From UBA11524 sp964464815 (GTDB lineage Bacteria; Bacillota; Clostridia; Christensenellales; Aristaeellaceae): DNA of 64,000 bases. Both the position numbers and the translations under genes were made by a program. The number at the start of each line of letters is the position of its first letter. The stretch's first letter is position 1. Location of the stretch: positions 68,113 through 132,112 of the forward strand of contig CAYXHF010000002.1 of assembly GCA_964464815.1 (NCBI GenBank). The letters run 5' to 3'. Under the pieces are notes generated by a model that saw only the letters and a list, made by a program, of their open reading frames with translations, had not been told where the DNA came from and made no database searches. Positions 22,627 to 31,439 of the stretch are shown here, piece after piece.

Positions 22627-24051
22627 TTATTCTGTCAGGGCATCCGTCGTTTCCTGCGGCAGCACCTCTGTCACCAGACAATTCAAGCCGATGCTGCTCA
22701 GGTAGAGCTTGACATCGCTGATGTTCTTGCTGCGCTGTAGCTGATTGGCCGCAATGTAGACAACCTGGAAGCTGCTGATGCCAAATTCCGGCGAATGCAG
22801 CACCGCAATCGGCGCACCCGTTTCGTACACAAGCAGATAGATGGCCGGCACCTGCTCCGACAGGTTCAATTTCATGCGCAGGCTGTGCGCACGCATCACC
22901 ATGCTATAGCACGCTTGCTGGCGCTGAAGCTCCTCGCGGTAGCGCTGATAACGCTCCTGCCACGTTTCCTCGTCGGTAAAGATGTCGTCCGGCTTCTCTT
23001 CTTCAACAAGGCTTTCCGCTTCGTCCTCATCGCTGGGGTACAGTACCTCATAGGCCTTTTGATAGAAGGCGCTCTGCATGCTCTGTAGCATGCTTTGCAG
23101 CATTTCCGAGCTGACCGTACACATGGCTTCATACTGCACCTGTGGCAGCTCGTTGCGATAGAAAAGCTGCACCATCTGCATGCTGCTGGTGTTCATCACG
23201 TCCACGCGGTAGATGTGGGCCGGCTGTGCGTCACCATGCAATAGCTCATCCAGCATGCTGACGTCTTCGTCCGTGTATCCCCATGTAGCTTGCAGATAGC
23301 CGTTCCGCACCTCTTCTTCCATTTCATCAGCCATTTCTGCCAGCAACGCAAACGGCAGCGGTTTGCCCGCCTCGGTGAAGAAATCCTCCGGGAAGGCGAT
23401 TGCCTCCGCGTTCGTCATGTCCACCGGCGTGCAAATCAGCTCCGGTAGCCCTTTTTCCACCAGCCAGGCGGTCACTTCTTCCGCCGTGGTGGCGGCCGCC
23501 AGCTTCTCGTCAAACAGCGGATACGCGTTCAGGGACACCATGCCATCCACGGTGTGCCAGCTCATCAGGATGGGCAGCGCGTCTTCATACAGCACAAAGG
23601 CGACAGCGGCCGGTGCCTCGCCTTCCGGCGCAACATAGTGCGTCGTGCGTGCCATGTGAACGGTCAGGGAGTACGCATAATCGCTCATCTCCTCCGTCAA
23701 CCAGTTCTGCACCATTTCCGTCAGCACCTTCACCTGCGACGTCGTGCGGGTGTACGCCGGATTGTCGCCAATCAGCTTGCTTTCCAGCTCCTCCTGCGAA
23801 ATCAGATACACTGCGCTGGGATTCGTGCGGTCGCCACGGCGCAGATTCGTCAGCAGCTGTTTCTCGCTGATGCCGTTTTCCCGTTCGCTCACAAAGTCCG
23901 ACGCCATGCGGTCACTGCGCAAAAGAACATCCACACGGCGCGTCAATTCCAGCAGATAACCCAGATTCACGCTCCCGGTATTTACCGTTTCTGCACCTGC
24001 CATCGTCAGGAGCAGCACCACCGAAAGTAGAATGGATAAAAGCTTTTTCAT
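22627..24051 (-). CDS. Secreted protein of unknown function
   Basis: 474 aa; ATG 24051 is preferred over the adjacent ATG 24054 because GGAG is then 7 nt away. A signal peptide is clear (MKKLLSILLSVVLLLTMAGA, cleavage before ETVNTG). The mature part is rich in helices and acidic residues, with repeated MQ-rich helices (SSEMLQSMLQSMQSAFYQKAYEVLYPS) and two similar-looking VDM/VDV segments. No catalytic motif or known family was recognised. It follows ftsZ in the same direction but has its own promoter and terminator, so it is a separate unit. Confidence 0.75.
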   Translation of the reverse strand: MKKLLSILLSVVLLLTMAGAETVNTGSVNLGYLLELTRRVDVLLRSDRMASDFVSERENGISEKQLLTNLRRGDRTNPSAVYLISQEELESKLIGDNPAYTRTTSQVKVLTEMVQNWLTEEMSDYAYSLTVHMARTTHYVAPEGEAPAAVAFVLYEDALPILMSWHTVDGMVSLNAYPLFDEKLAAATTAEEVTAWLVEKGLPELICTPVDMTNAEAIAFPEDFFTEAGKPLPFALLAEMADEMEEEVRNGYLQATWGYTDEDVSMLDELLHGDAQPAHIYRVDVMNTSSMQMVQLFYRNELPQVQYEAMCTVSSEMLQSMLQSMQSAFYQKAYEVLYPSDEDEAESLVEEEKPDDIFTDEETWQERYQRYREELQRQQACYSMVMRAHSLRMKLNLSEQVPAIYLLVYETGAPIAVLHSPEFGISSFQVVYIAANQLQRSKNISDVKLYLSSIGLNCLVTEVLPQETTDALTE

Positions 24052-24088
24052 CATTTGACTCCTTTCATGTTCAGGGAGGCTTATTAGC

Positions 24089-24117
24089 AATATACCATAT
24101 TTCCCGCTATTTGTCAC
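24089..24117 (-). promoter_or_regulatory. Promoter of the secreted 474-aa protein gene
   Basis: GTGACA (24112-24117), 17-bp spacer, TATATT (24089-24094), about 38 bp upstream of the start. Confidence 0.55.
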
Positions 24118-24161
24118 GTTTTTTGCCTGTTTTTCATCAACTTCTCATGATTCCACGGATG

Positions 24162-24202
24162 CATAAAAACGACCTGTCCCTCGTGACAAGAGACAGGTCG
24201 TC
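24162..24202 (-). terminator. Terminator after ftsZ
   Basis: Minus strand: ACGACCTGTC, loop, GGACAGGTCGT, TTTTA. It lies about 12 bp past the ftsZ stop and closes the dcw region. Confidence 0.9.
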
Positions 24203-24212
24203 AATGCTTTTA

Positions 24213-25628
24213 TTAGCTGTTGCGGCGCTTCATGAAGGACGGCACACCGTGCGCATCCGTCGTGGGCTGCTTGGGCGGCTGAATGGACGGCATCGGGCCG
24301 GTCGCACCACCCGCGTACTGGGACTGCGGCTGCATCGCGCCAGTGAAGCCCGGCTGGAAGTCCTGCGTCTGCTGGGTCGCAAACGCCTGCGGCTGTCCAT
24401 AAGCGGGCTGCTGCGGCTGCTGAACCGGCTGCTGCATGGGCTGGGGCGCATAGAACGCCGGCTGAGCCTGCGTGTTGGACATCGGCGCCTGCGGCACACC
24501 CATGGTCGGATGGCTGTTGTAGCTGTCCGTCGCGGTGAAGCTGGGCACATACTCACCGGTCGTGCCGTAGTTCACAGGCTGATAGCTGCCCGTCGCGGAG
24601 CTGGTGCCATAGACGCGGTCATGATTGATTTCACGTGCGGACTTGATGGGATCACGCGGCGGGAAGGGCGTCTTTTCAAAGCCCGTCGCAATGACGGTGA
24701 TACGCACCTTGTCGCCCATGGATTCATCAATACCGGCACCGAAGATGATGTTGGCGTCGCTGTCGGCCGCTTCCATCACCAGATTGGCGGCTTCGTTGAT
24801 TTCCAGCAGGGAGATATCCTTGCCGCCGGTGATGTTAATCAGCACCGCACGCGCGCCATCAATGGAGGTTTCCAGCAGCGGGCTGGAGATTGCATTCTTG
24901 GCCGCATCGACCATCTTGCTCTCGCCCTCGCCGTAGCCGATGCCCATGTGGGCCATGCCGCCGGATTCCATGACGGTCTTGACGTCGGCGAAGTCCAGAT
25001 TGATCAGCGCCGGCACAGCAATCAGGTCACTGATGCCCTGAATGCCCTGACGCAGCACATCGTCGGCAATGCCGAAGGCGTCAATCATGCTCGTTCCCTT
25101 GCTGACGACCTGCAACAGGCGGTCATTGGGAATCACAACCAGCGTATCCACGCGCTGCTTGAGATCGGAGATACCGGCCTCGGCATTGCGCATGCGCTGC
25201 TTGCCCTCAAAGGCGAAGGGCTTGCTGACCACAGCAATGGTCAAAGCGCCCTGCTCACGGGCGATTTCTGCCACCACCGGTGCGCAGCCCGTGCCCGTGC
25301 CACCGCCCATACCAGCGGTCACAAACACCAGATCCGCGCCCTTGAGTGCGCCCGCGATTTCCTCGCGGGATTCCTCTGCGCTGCGGCGACCCACCTCAGG
25401 CACAGCACCTGCGCCCAGGCCCTTGGTCACCTTCTCGCCAATCTGGATTTTCGTCTGTGCGCCGGACATTTGCAGTGCCTGCATGTCCGTGTTAATGGCG
25501 ATGAATTCCACGCCACGGAGGCCAGCCTCCACCATGCGGTTGATGGCGTTGCCGCCGCCACCGCCGCAGCCAACCACCTTAATCGACGCATAACCGCTCG
25601 TCATCTGGTCATTCTGAATTTCAATCAC
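24213..25628 (-). CDS. ftsZ: Cell division protein FtsZ
   Basis: 471 aa, GTG start at 25628 with GGGGG 7 nt upstream. Tubulin-like GTPase that builds the division ring. The GTP-binding region shows VVGCGGGGGNAINRM and the signature GGGTGTGCAPVVAE; the T7 synergy loop reads NLDFADVKTVMESGG. The C-terminal 140 residues are a Gln/Pro-rich linker (QQPVQQPQQPAYGQPQ) ending in GVPSFMKRRNS, a match to the C-terminal conserved peptide that binds FtsA. The linker is long for Firmicutes. It follows ftsA by 53 bp. Confidence 0.98.
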   Translation of the reverse strand: MIEIQNDQMTSGYASIKVVGCGGGGGNAINRMVEAGLRGVEFIAINTDMQALQMSGAQTKIQIGEKVTKGLGAGAVPEVGRRSAEESREEIAGALKGADLVFVTAGMGGGTGTGCAPVVAEIAREQGALTIAVVSKPFAFEGKQRMRNAEAGISDLKQRVDTLVVIPNDRLLQVVSKGTSMIDAFGIADDVLRQGIQGISDLIAVPALINLDFADVKTVMESGGMAHMGIGYGEGESKMVDAAKNAISSPLLETSIDGARAVLINITGGKDISLLEINEAANLVMEAADSDANIIFGAGIDESMGDKVRITVIATGFEKTPFPPRDPIKSAREINHDRVYGTSSATGSYQPVNYGTTGEYVPSFTATDSYNSHPTMGVPQAPMSNTQAQPAFYAPQPMQQPVQQPQQPAYGQPQAFATQQTQDFQPGFTGAMQPQSQYAGGATGPMPSIQPPKQPTTDAHGVPSFMKRRNS

Positions 25629-25681
25629 GTTGCATCCCCCTGACTCATATGCTCATCTGGTAACTTGCCCGTATCTATCCA

Positions 25682-26863
25682 TCAATATCCCATCAGCCAG
25701 CGGAGTGCGCGGCTGAACAGTCCCTTGGCACCGCCTTCGGGCTGCTTCTGCTCTTCCTGCGTGGTCACAACCAGAATGGTCAGGCCCACAGCGCTGGAAA
25801 ATACATGGCTGGTCATTTTGTTGTTGGTACGCTGTGCTTCGCGCACGATGCGGTGCAGCTTGCTGGCAAGGAAGTCCTTGCCGCCCTTGTTGAGAATCAA
25901 GCCGCCGCCCGTCAAATAGACATTGGACCACTTGCCCAGCTTCACGCCGCCATCCTCCAACGCCTTGTTGATGGCATTGGCGATTTCCTCCACCTTCGCC
26001 TCAATAATCGGGGCGACCTCTTCGCGGCGGATGGTACGCGCCGGTTCGGTTTCCGTGGCCGGAATGGTGTAGGTTTCGTTCTGGTTGGTGCTGCTGAAAT
26101 TGTAGGTCTGCTTAATCTTCTCCTCGGCAAAATCGAAGGGAATTTCCAGCTTCGTGGCCAGGTCAGCCGCAATATGGCCGCCGCCAATATCCAGGCACTT
26201 GTGGAAAATCAGCGCGTCACCCTCCATGACCATGACGTCGGTGTTCAGATAGCCGATGTCAATGAGCATCGCGGTCTTGTCGCGCTCGTCCTGGCTCAGG
26301 GCGTAGGTGGCTTCACCAGCAACGCTGGAGTAATACTCGCGCACCTCAATGCCCATCTGGCGCATGCGGTAATCCATGTCATCCAGGAAGTAGGTATCGG
26401 CCGTCACCAGCGCAATCATCGCGGTCAGCTCGCGACCCTTGATGCCCACGGGAGAAAGCGTCTTCTTGCCATCGTCCACGCGGAACCATGCCGGTGCGGA
26501 ATGGATGATGCGCATACCCTCCTGCTCGGCCAGCTTGAAGCACGCCTTGACGTCCTGCGCCGTTACATGCGGGTCAGGGCCAGTCAGGGCCACCTTCACC
26601 TCGGACACCTGCACATGGGTAAACATACCCGGCACGCCCACATTCAGCTCGCGGATGCGGCAATTGCCCGTCTGCTGCGCCTGATCAATGGCGTTCTTGA
26701 TAGCGTCGTAAATTTCGGAAGGGTTATTCCACCCATCCTGCAAATAACCACTGTATTGCACCGCTCCAGAGCCCACAATGTCACAGCGCTCTCCGTTACT
26801 CTGCGCCACCATGGTAACGATTTTGCTGGTTCCAAAGTCTATCGTCGGTACCGTAATCTTCAT
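25682..26863 (-). CDS. ftsA: Cell division protein FtsA
   Basis: 393 aa from ATG 26863. Actin-like ATPase that tethers FtsZ to the membrane. Phosphate-binding motif TIDFGTSKIVTMVAQ at the N-terminus, second phosphate loop MLIDIGYLNTDVMVMEGD, adenosine motif VYLTGGGLILN. The C-terminus GLFSRALRWLMGY is a plausible amphipathic membrane-targeting helix as in FtsA. It is somewhat diverged from Bacillus FtsA but the position before ftsZ confirms it. Confidence 0.93.
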   Translation of the reverse strand: MKITVPTIDFGTSKIVTMVAQSNGERCDIVGSGAVQYSGYLQDGWNNPSEIYDAIKNAIDQAQQTGNCRIRELNVGVPGMFTHVQVSEVKVALTGPDPHVTAQDVKACFKLAEQEGMRIIHSAPAWFRVDDGKKTLSPVGIKGRELTAMIALVTADTYFLDDMDYRMRQMGIEVREYYSSVAGEATYALSQDERDKTAMLIDIGYLNTDVMVMEGDALIFHKCLDIGGGHIAADLATKLEIPFDFAEEKIKQTYNFSSTNQNETYTIPATETEPARTIRREEVAPIIEAKVEEIANAINKALEDGGVKLGKWSNVYLTGGGLILNKGGKDFLASKLHRIVREAQRTNNKMTSHVFSSAVGLTILVVTTQEEQKQPEGGAKGLFSRALRWLMGY

Positions 26864-27022
26864 GCGCTTTCATACCCCCTGTTTTCCGGTTTGCTGCTTT
26901 CCGGTTGAGCAGTACCGGAAAAAATGTGGTTCAGGTATCCTGTCGCTGCCGCTTGCCTTTTCAAGGGGCAGCCTGTCCCTTGCGCAGCATGTGCAGTCGT
27001 TCATCCAATATACCATTTTCCA

Positions 27023-27051
27023 TTATAAGCTTTTTTTCACTGGAATGCAAG
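27023..27051 (-). promoter_or_regulatory. Promoter of ftsA-ftsZ
   Basis: TTGCAT (27046-27051), 17-bp spacer, TATAAT (27023-27028). It gives an untranslated leader of about 150 nt before ftsA (26864-27015). I see short GC-rich repeats in it but no known riboswitch. Confidence 0.7.
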
Positions 27052-27127
27052 TGCTTTCGGGCTTTTTGCTTGCTTTTCGTGCGGATTTTCTTGCGCATCT
27101 GCGCCGATTTTGTCGCGCCTGCAAGCT

Positions 27128-28474
27128 TTATGGCATTTTCGGCGGAGCATACACCGGTTCAACCGGATTGCTCAGCGTCAGTGTGCCACCCGTTTCGCCA
27201 TTTTCGGCCAGCCACTGCCGCACGATGGTGAACGCACGCGTCTTTTCATGCAGCAAGTCGCTGTCGCCCAGAATGATCTGCATTCCGTCCCTGGTCTGCA
27301 TCGTTATTCTGTCCAGGGAGCTGACGTCCAATACAGCAATTTCGTCAATACAGCCCATTACCTTGAGCTGCACCAGCTCCTCGGTCACGGCATCGAGCTG
27401 TTGCTGCTGTGCTGGAACGATTTTCTGCCCGATGATGACGCGCTTGATGCTCATTCCCTGCACCGTCACCAGATTCGGATTTTTCACCAGCGGATCGTTG
27501 TACGTGCGCAGGACATGGCCCTGACTATCCGTCACAATGCCGATACCACCCGAGGTCAGGCACGCCGTCTCCTGTCGCTCCTTGACCTGAATCGTGATGG
27601 TGTCGTAGGAGCTGATGGCGTAGATGTCGTAGTGCAAATACGGATTCTGCTGGATGCGGTTGCGCAGCTCCTCCTCATCCAGGAAGATGCTCTGGCCGAT
27701 TTGGATTTGTGACAGCGCAATGATTTCCTCATCGGAGATATTCACATTGCCAATCACGTTGATTTTGCGCACCCTGCAAATCACCCCGAAGAACAGCGCG
27801 GCCAGCAGAATCAGCACCGCCACCACTACCAGACAGCCCATCAGCCAGCTGCGTCTGCGCTTGCTGTATCGCGGCGTTTCTCCGGTATAGCTATCGGTAT
27901 CCAGAATATTCGGCCGCCTTTGCTGCTGCTGCGCCGCCGCCGCCGCCAGTGGCGGTTCCATTCTTTGTGGCGGTTCCACTCTTTGTTGCGGTTCCATGCT
28001 TTGTGACGGCGTTCTTCCCTGCGGCCGTGCCGTACCATTTGGCTGTACCGCGCCACCCGTCGGCATATACCCCTGCTGTCTTGCCTGCGAAGCGGATGCC
28101 TGATAGGGCATTTGCGGCGCCGCCGGACGCTGCTGATTGGGCTGTCCCTGTCCGGGCATCATCGGCCGTTGCTGCGACCTGCCGGAGGCCATTTGCGGCG
28201 GCATCCCGGACGACTGCGCATAGTGCTGTGCGCTCTGCTGCGGCGTCTGGCCCGGATTTTGCACCGGCTGTGAGGCCGCCGTGTTGCGCGGTGGCTGATT
28301 CCAGAAGGGATTGTGCGTGTTATACAGCGCCGGAGAGCGTTCCTGACGCAATTCCGGCGACTGCTCCGGTTCCTCAAACGGCCACGATGCATCATCCATC
28401 ATCGGTGACTGCTGACCCGGCTGTGTCGGCTGTTGGGGCGGTGTTTGTCCCCTGCTCCATTGCTCGCGTGCCAT
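27128..28474 (-). CDS. ftsQ: Division protein FtsQ/DivIB with long Pro/Gln-rich N-terminus
   Basis: 448 aa from ATG 28474 (9 nt after GGAGG; a GTG at 28477 is also possible). Residues 1-205 are low-complexity Pro/Gln/Ser, predicted disordered. One membrane segment lies at about 210-232 (LMGCLVVVAVLILLAALFFGVI). Then comes a POTRA-like domain (RKINVIGNVNISDEEIIALSQIQ...NPYLHYDIYAISSYDTITIQVKE) and the FtsQ beta domain. FtsQ links early and late division proteins outside the membrane. Typical FtsQ/DivIB proteins are about 250-280 aa, so the cytosolic tail is unusually long. Confidence 0.9.
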   Translation of the reverse strand: MAREQWSRGQTPPQQPTQPGQQSPMMDDASWPFEEPEQSPELRQERSPALYNTHNPFWNQPPRNTAASQPVQNPGQTPQQSAQHYAQSSGMPPQMASGRSQQRPMMPGQGQPNQQRPAAPQMPYQASASQARQQGYMPTGGAVQPNGTARPQGRTPSQSMEPQQRVEPPQRMEPPLAAAAAQQQQRRPNILDTDSYTGETPRYSKRRRSWLMGCLVVVAVLILLAALFFGVICRVRKINVIGNVNISDEEIIALSQIQIGQSIFLDEEELRNRIQQNPYLHYDIYAISSYDTITIQVKERQETACLTSGGIGIVTDSQGHVLRTYNDPLVKNPNLVTVQGMSIKRVIIGQKIVPAQQQQLDAVTEELVQLKVMGCIDEIAVLDVSSLDRITMQTRDGMQIILGDSDLLHEKTRAFTIVRQWLAENGETGGTLTLSNPVEPVYAPPKMP

Positions 28475-28513
28475 CACACGGTTCCTCCTTCCACTTTGGT
28501 GCTTCGGTGTTTG

Positions 28514-29773
28514 TTACACAGTTCGTTGTCGGCGCACCTGCGCGCCCAGCGCATTGAGCTGGTTTTCCAGCCGCTCATAGCCGCGTTCCACCAGCTCCGC
28601 GCCATCCACCTGCGTTTCTCCCTGTGCCTTCAGGCCAGCCAGCACCAGCGCCGCGCCGCCGCGCAGGTCGCGTGCTGTCACACGCGCGCCATACAGCTCC
28701 TCCACGCCGCGCACGACCGCCGTGCGGCCGCTGCACAGGATTCTTGCGCCCATGCGATTCAGGTCGCCCGCATGGGTGAAGCGGTTCTCAAATACATTTT
28801 CCACAATGACGCCCGTACCTTCCGCCACGGACAGCAGTGCCAGCATCTGCACCTGCATATCCGTTGGGAAGCCGGGATAGGGCTGCGTTTGCAGCTGCGC
28901 AAAGGCCGTCAGTCGCTGGGGTGCTTGCAGCATCACGCGGTTGCCCTCCTCGCGCACATCACAGCCCATTTCGCGCAGCTTGGCGTTGATGGCATGCAGT
29001 GCCGTCACGGGCGCCTGAGTCAATTCCACCTGACCGCCTGTAATCGCGCCAGCCGCCAGCAGCGTTCCCGCGACAATGCGGTCGGGCATGGGCTGCCACT
29101 GCGTGCCGTGAAGCGCCTTGACGCCCTCAATTGTCATCACTGCACTTCCCGCACCGTGTACCCGGCCACCCATCGCATTGATGAAGCCTGCCAAATCGAC
29201 AATTTCCGGTTCACGGGCGGCGTTGTGTATCACTGATTCGCCCGGCAGAAGCACCGCGGCCATCATGATGTTCTCCGTCGCGCCGACGCTGGGGTAATCC
29301 AGATGAATCTCCCCACTGTGCATGCGCGTGCCATCACAATGAATCACGCCGCCTTCCTCGCGAATCTCCACGCCCAGACTTTTCAGCCCTGCCAGATGCA
29401 GGTCAATGGGGCGCAGGCCAATTTCGCACCCGCCGGGATATGTAACCGTCGCCCGACGAAAGCGCGAGAGAATCGGCCCGAGCAGAAAGATTGACGAGCG
29501 AATCTGCTTGGACAGCTGGTCGGGCATTTCCGTCTGGCTGATGTGACTGGCGTCCAGGCGCATATCATGCCCGTCCACCAGCACGTTGCAGCCCAGGATG
29601 CGCAGGATGTCCACCATCCTGCTGACATCTGAAATCTGCGGCACATGGTGAAGCTGCACCGTTTCCTGCGTCAGCACGCAGGCCGCCAGAATCGGCAGCG
29701 CCGCATTTTTCGCACCATCCACACGCACCGTGCCTTCCAGACGCCGACCGCCCTGAATCACAAAGGATTCCAT
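28514..29773 (-). CDS. murA: UDP-N-acetylglucosamine 1-carboxyvinyltransferase
   Basis: 419 aa from ATG 29773, 9 nt after GGGAGG. Catalyses the first committed step of peptidoglycan synthesis: enolpyruvyl transfer from PEP to UDP-GlcNAc. Motifs: GGRRLEGTVRVDGAKNAALPILAA at the N-terminus and the catalytic Cys within YPGGCEIGLRPIDLH, which keeps the fosfomycin-sensitive Cys. C-terminal RGGAALVLAGLKAQGET is typical. The gene sits between an inverted-repeat element and ftsQ. Confidence 0.97.
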   Translation of the reverse strand: MESFVIQGGRRLEGTVRVDGAKNAALPILAACVLTQETVQLHHVPQISDVSRMVDILRILGCNVLVDGHDMRLDASHISQTEMPDQLSKQIRSSIFLLGPILSRFRRATVTYPGGCEIGLRPIDLHLAGLKSLGVEIREEGGVIHCDGTRMHSGEIHLDYPSVGATENIMMAAVLLPGESVIHNAAREPEIVDLAGFINAMGGRVHGAGSAVMTIEGVKALHGTQWQPMPDRIVAGTLLAAGAITGGQVELTQAPVTALHAINAKLREMGCDVREEGNRVMLQAPQRLTAFAQLQTQPYPGFPTDMQVQMLALLSVAEGTGVIVENVFENRFTHAGDLNRMGARILCSGRTAVVRGVEELYGARVTARDLRGGAALVLAGLKAQGETQVDGAELVERGYERLENQLNALGAQVRRQRTV

Positions 29774-29829
29774 CTGCATCCACCTCCCGTGCTTCAACCT
29801 ATGCACGAAAGACAGGCAGGTGCAGCTTT

Positions 29830-30050
29830 TATACTAATTTACGTCTAAAGCACGGCACCGAGCATAGTGAATTTTTCTCTCTGGCAAAGCTGCGTGCAGC
29901 GAGGCGTACTGGAGGTACGCGCGAGCGGAACGAAGCAAAGCCAGATGGCGGTCAGGCTTTTGCCTGACTAGCGCCGGGCTTGACCCGGTGATGGCCAATG
30001 CGAGAAAAGGCACCATGCGAATGACATGGTTTAGATGAAAATTAGTGTTA
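29830..30050. mobile_element. 221-bp inverted-repeat element, copy 1 (MITE-like), between ftsW and murA
   Basis: Ends are TATACTAATTTACGTCT and AGATGAAAATTAGTGTTA, an imperfect terminal inverted repeat. Copy 2 at 31219-31439 has the same length and about nine in ten bases identical. Interior palindromes include GCGTAC-tggag-GTACGC, GTCAGGC-tttt-GCCTGAC and an outer CTGGC/GCCAG. No ORF. The right end coincides with the ftsW stop codon (30048-30050). Confidence 0.8.
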
Positions 30051-31190
30051 AGCCGATTCGCGGGAAATGTTGAGCAGGATGCCAACAGCCGCCATGGTGA
30101 TGGAAATGGACGTGCCGCCTGCCGAAAAGAACGGCAGTGGCAAGCCGGTTGTCGGCAAAATACCAACCACCACGCCCATGTTCAGAAACGCCTGAACGGT
30201 AATGCTGCTGGTGATGCCGGCGGCCAGCAGCGTGCCGAATTTATCCCGGCAGCGCACCGCAATGCGCATGCCGCGCAGCATCAGTGCCACAAACAGCGCA
30301 ATGACCACCAGGCATCCCACAAGGCCAAAGTCCTCCCCGACGATGGCGAAAATGAAGTCACTCTCCGGATAGGGCAGGTAGGCGTATTTCTGCCGCCCCA
30401 TGCCAAGTCCCATTCCGAAAATCCCACCCGAACCAAACGCAATCAGCGATTGGCTCAGCTGGTAGCCCTCGTCGCTCATCATCGCGAACGGATTCCGGAA
30501 GGACAGCAGTCGCCGCCGCCTGTACGGCTCTGACCACGCATAGAACGCGCCCAGCGCCGTGCCACCGGTCAGCATCAGCAGGATATGCCGTCCCTTCGCG
30601 CCCGCCATGACAATCAGAATCAGGCTGACGATGAGGATTGACCCGGCTGTGGACAGATTCGGCTGTTCCAGAATCAGCAAAAAGGCCACGCCCGGCACAA
30701 TCAGCACCGGCACGATGCCCGTAAAGAGCTTCTGTATGCCCTTCCCCCGGTAGGTCAGCGTCGTTGCCATATACAGAACAATGGCAAACTTCGCGATTTC
30801 CGACGGCTGGAAGGACAAGCCGCCCAGCGACAGCCATCGGCGCGAACCGTTGATGTACACGCCCACACCGGGAATAATCACCAGCACCAGCAGCACCGCC
30901 GACAGCGCAAGCCCTGCCGTCACCACATACGAATGCTGCCAGAAGCGATACGGAATGCGGCTGGTGACAATGCACGCCGCCGTTCCCAAGCCGATGCCCA
31001 GCAATTGCTTGAGCACCTCACTGTAGGGATTGCGCGTGGACGTGCCAGTGTAATATGTCGCTGAATACAGAACCAGCAATCCCGCGAGCAGCAGCATGAT
31101 GAGAATCATCACCAATGTGCCGTCCACGGGATTGCGTTTTTTCTGCGGTAAAGCAGTGTGTTGCTTTTGTGCGCTTGTCAGGTGAAGCAT
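30048..31190 (-). CDS. ftsW: Lipid II polymerase of the FtsW/RodA/SpoVE family
   Basis: 380 aa from ATG 31190 with AAAGGAG 5 nt upstream. About ten membrane segments. SEDS family signatures: VLYSATYY, GSRRWLSLGGLSFQPSEIAKFAIVLYMA, YQLSQSLIAFGSGGIFGMGLGMGRQK, LPYPESDFIFAIVGEDFGLVG and LPFFSAGGTS. SEDS proteins polymerise glycan strands with a class B PBP, here encoded upstream in the same cluster. Position between murD and murA favours FtsW or SpoVE over RodA. Confidence 0.93.
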   Translation of the reverse strand: MLHLTSAQKQHTALPQKKRNPVDGTLVMILIMLLLAGLLVLYSATYYTGTSTRNPYSEVLKQLLGIGLGTAACIVTSRIPYRFWQHSYVVTAGLALSAVLLVLVIIPGVGVYINGSRRWLSLGGLSFQPSEIAKFAIVLYMATTLTYRGKGIQKLFTGIVPVLIVPGVAFLLILEQPNLSTAGSILIVSLILIVMAGAKGRHILLMLTGGTALGAFYAWSEPYRRRRLLSFRNPFAMMSDEGYQLSQSLIAFGSGGIFGMGLGMGRQKYAYLPYPESDFIFAIVGEDFGLVGCLVVIALFVALMLRGMRIAVRCRDKFGTLLAAGITSSITVQAFLNMGVVVGILPTTGLPLPFFSAGGTSISITMAAVGILLNISRESA

Positions 31191-31218
31191 GGATGCTCCT
31201 TTCAGCGCACGAATCGCT

Positions 31219-31439
31219 TATACTAATTTACGTCTAGAACATGGCACCGAGCATAGTGGATTTTTCTCTCTGGCAAAGCTGAGTGCAGCGAGGCGTACTG
31301 GAGGTACGCGCGAGCGGAACGAAGCAAAGCCAGATGGAGGTCAGGCTTTTGCCTGACTAGCGCCGGGCTTTGCCCGGTGATGGCCGATGCGAGAAAACAC
31401 ACTGTGCGAATGTCATGGGGCAGATGGAAATTAGTATTA
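31219..31439. mobile_element. 221-bp inverted-repeat element, copy 2 (MITE-like), between murD and ftsW
   Basis: Ends TATACTAATTTACGTCT and AGATGGAAATTAGTATTA pair as terminal inverted repeats; ATACTAATTT matches perfectly at both ends. Same internal palindromes as copy 1. The right end coincides with the murD stop codon (31437-31439). No coding capacity. Confidence 0.8.

Noticed and set aside
26864..27022. T-box or riboswitch in the ftsA leader
   Set aside because: No specifier loop, T-box sequence or terminator/antiterminator pair was seen.
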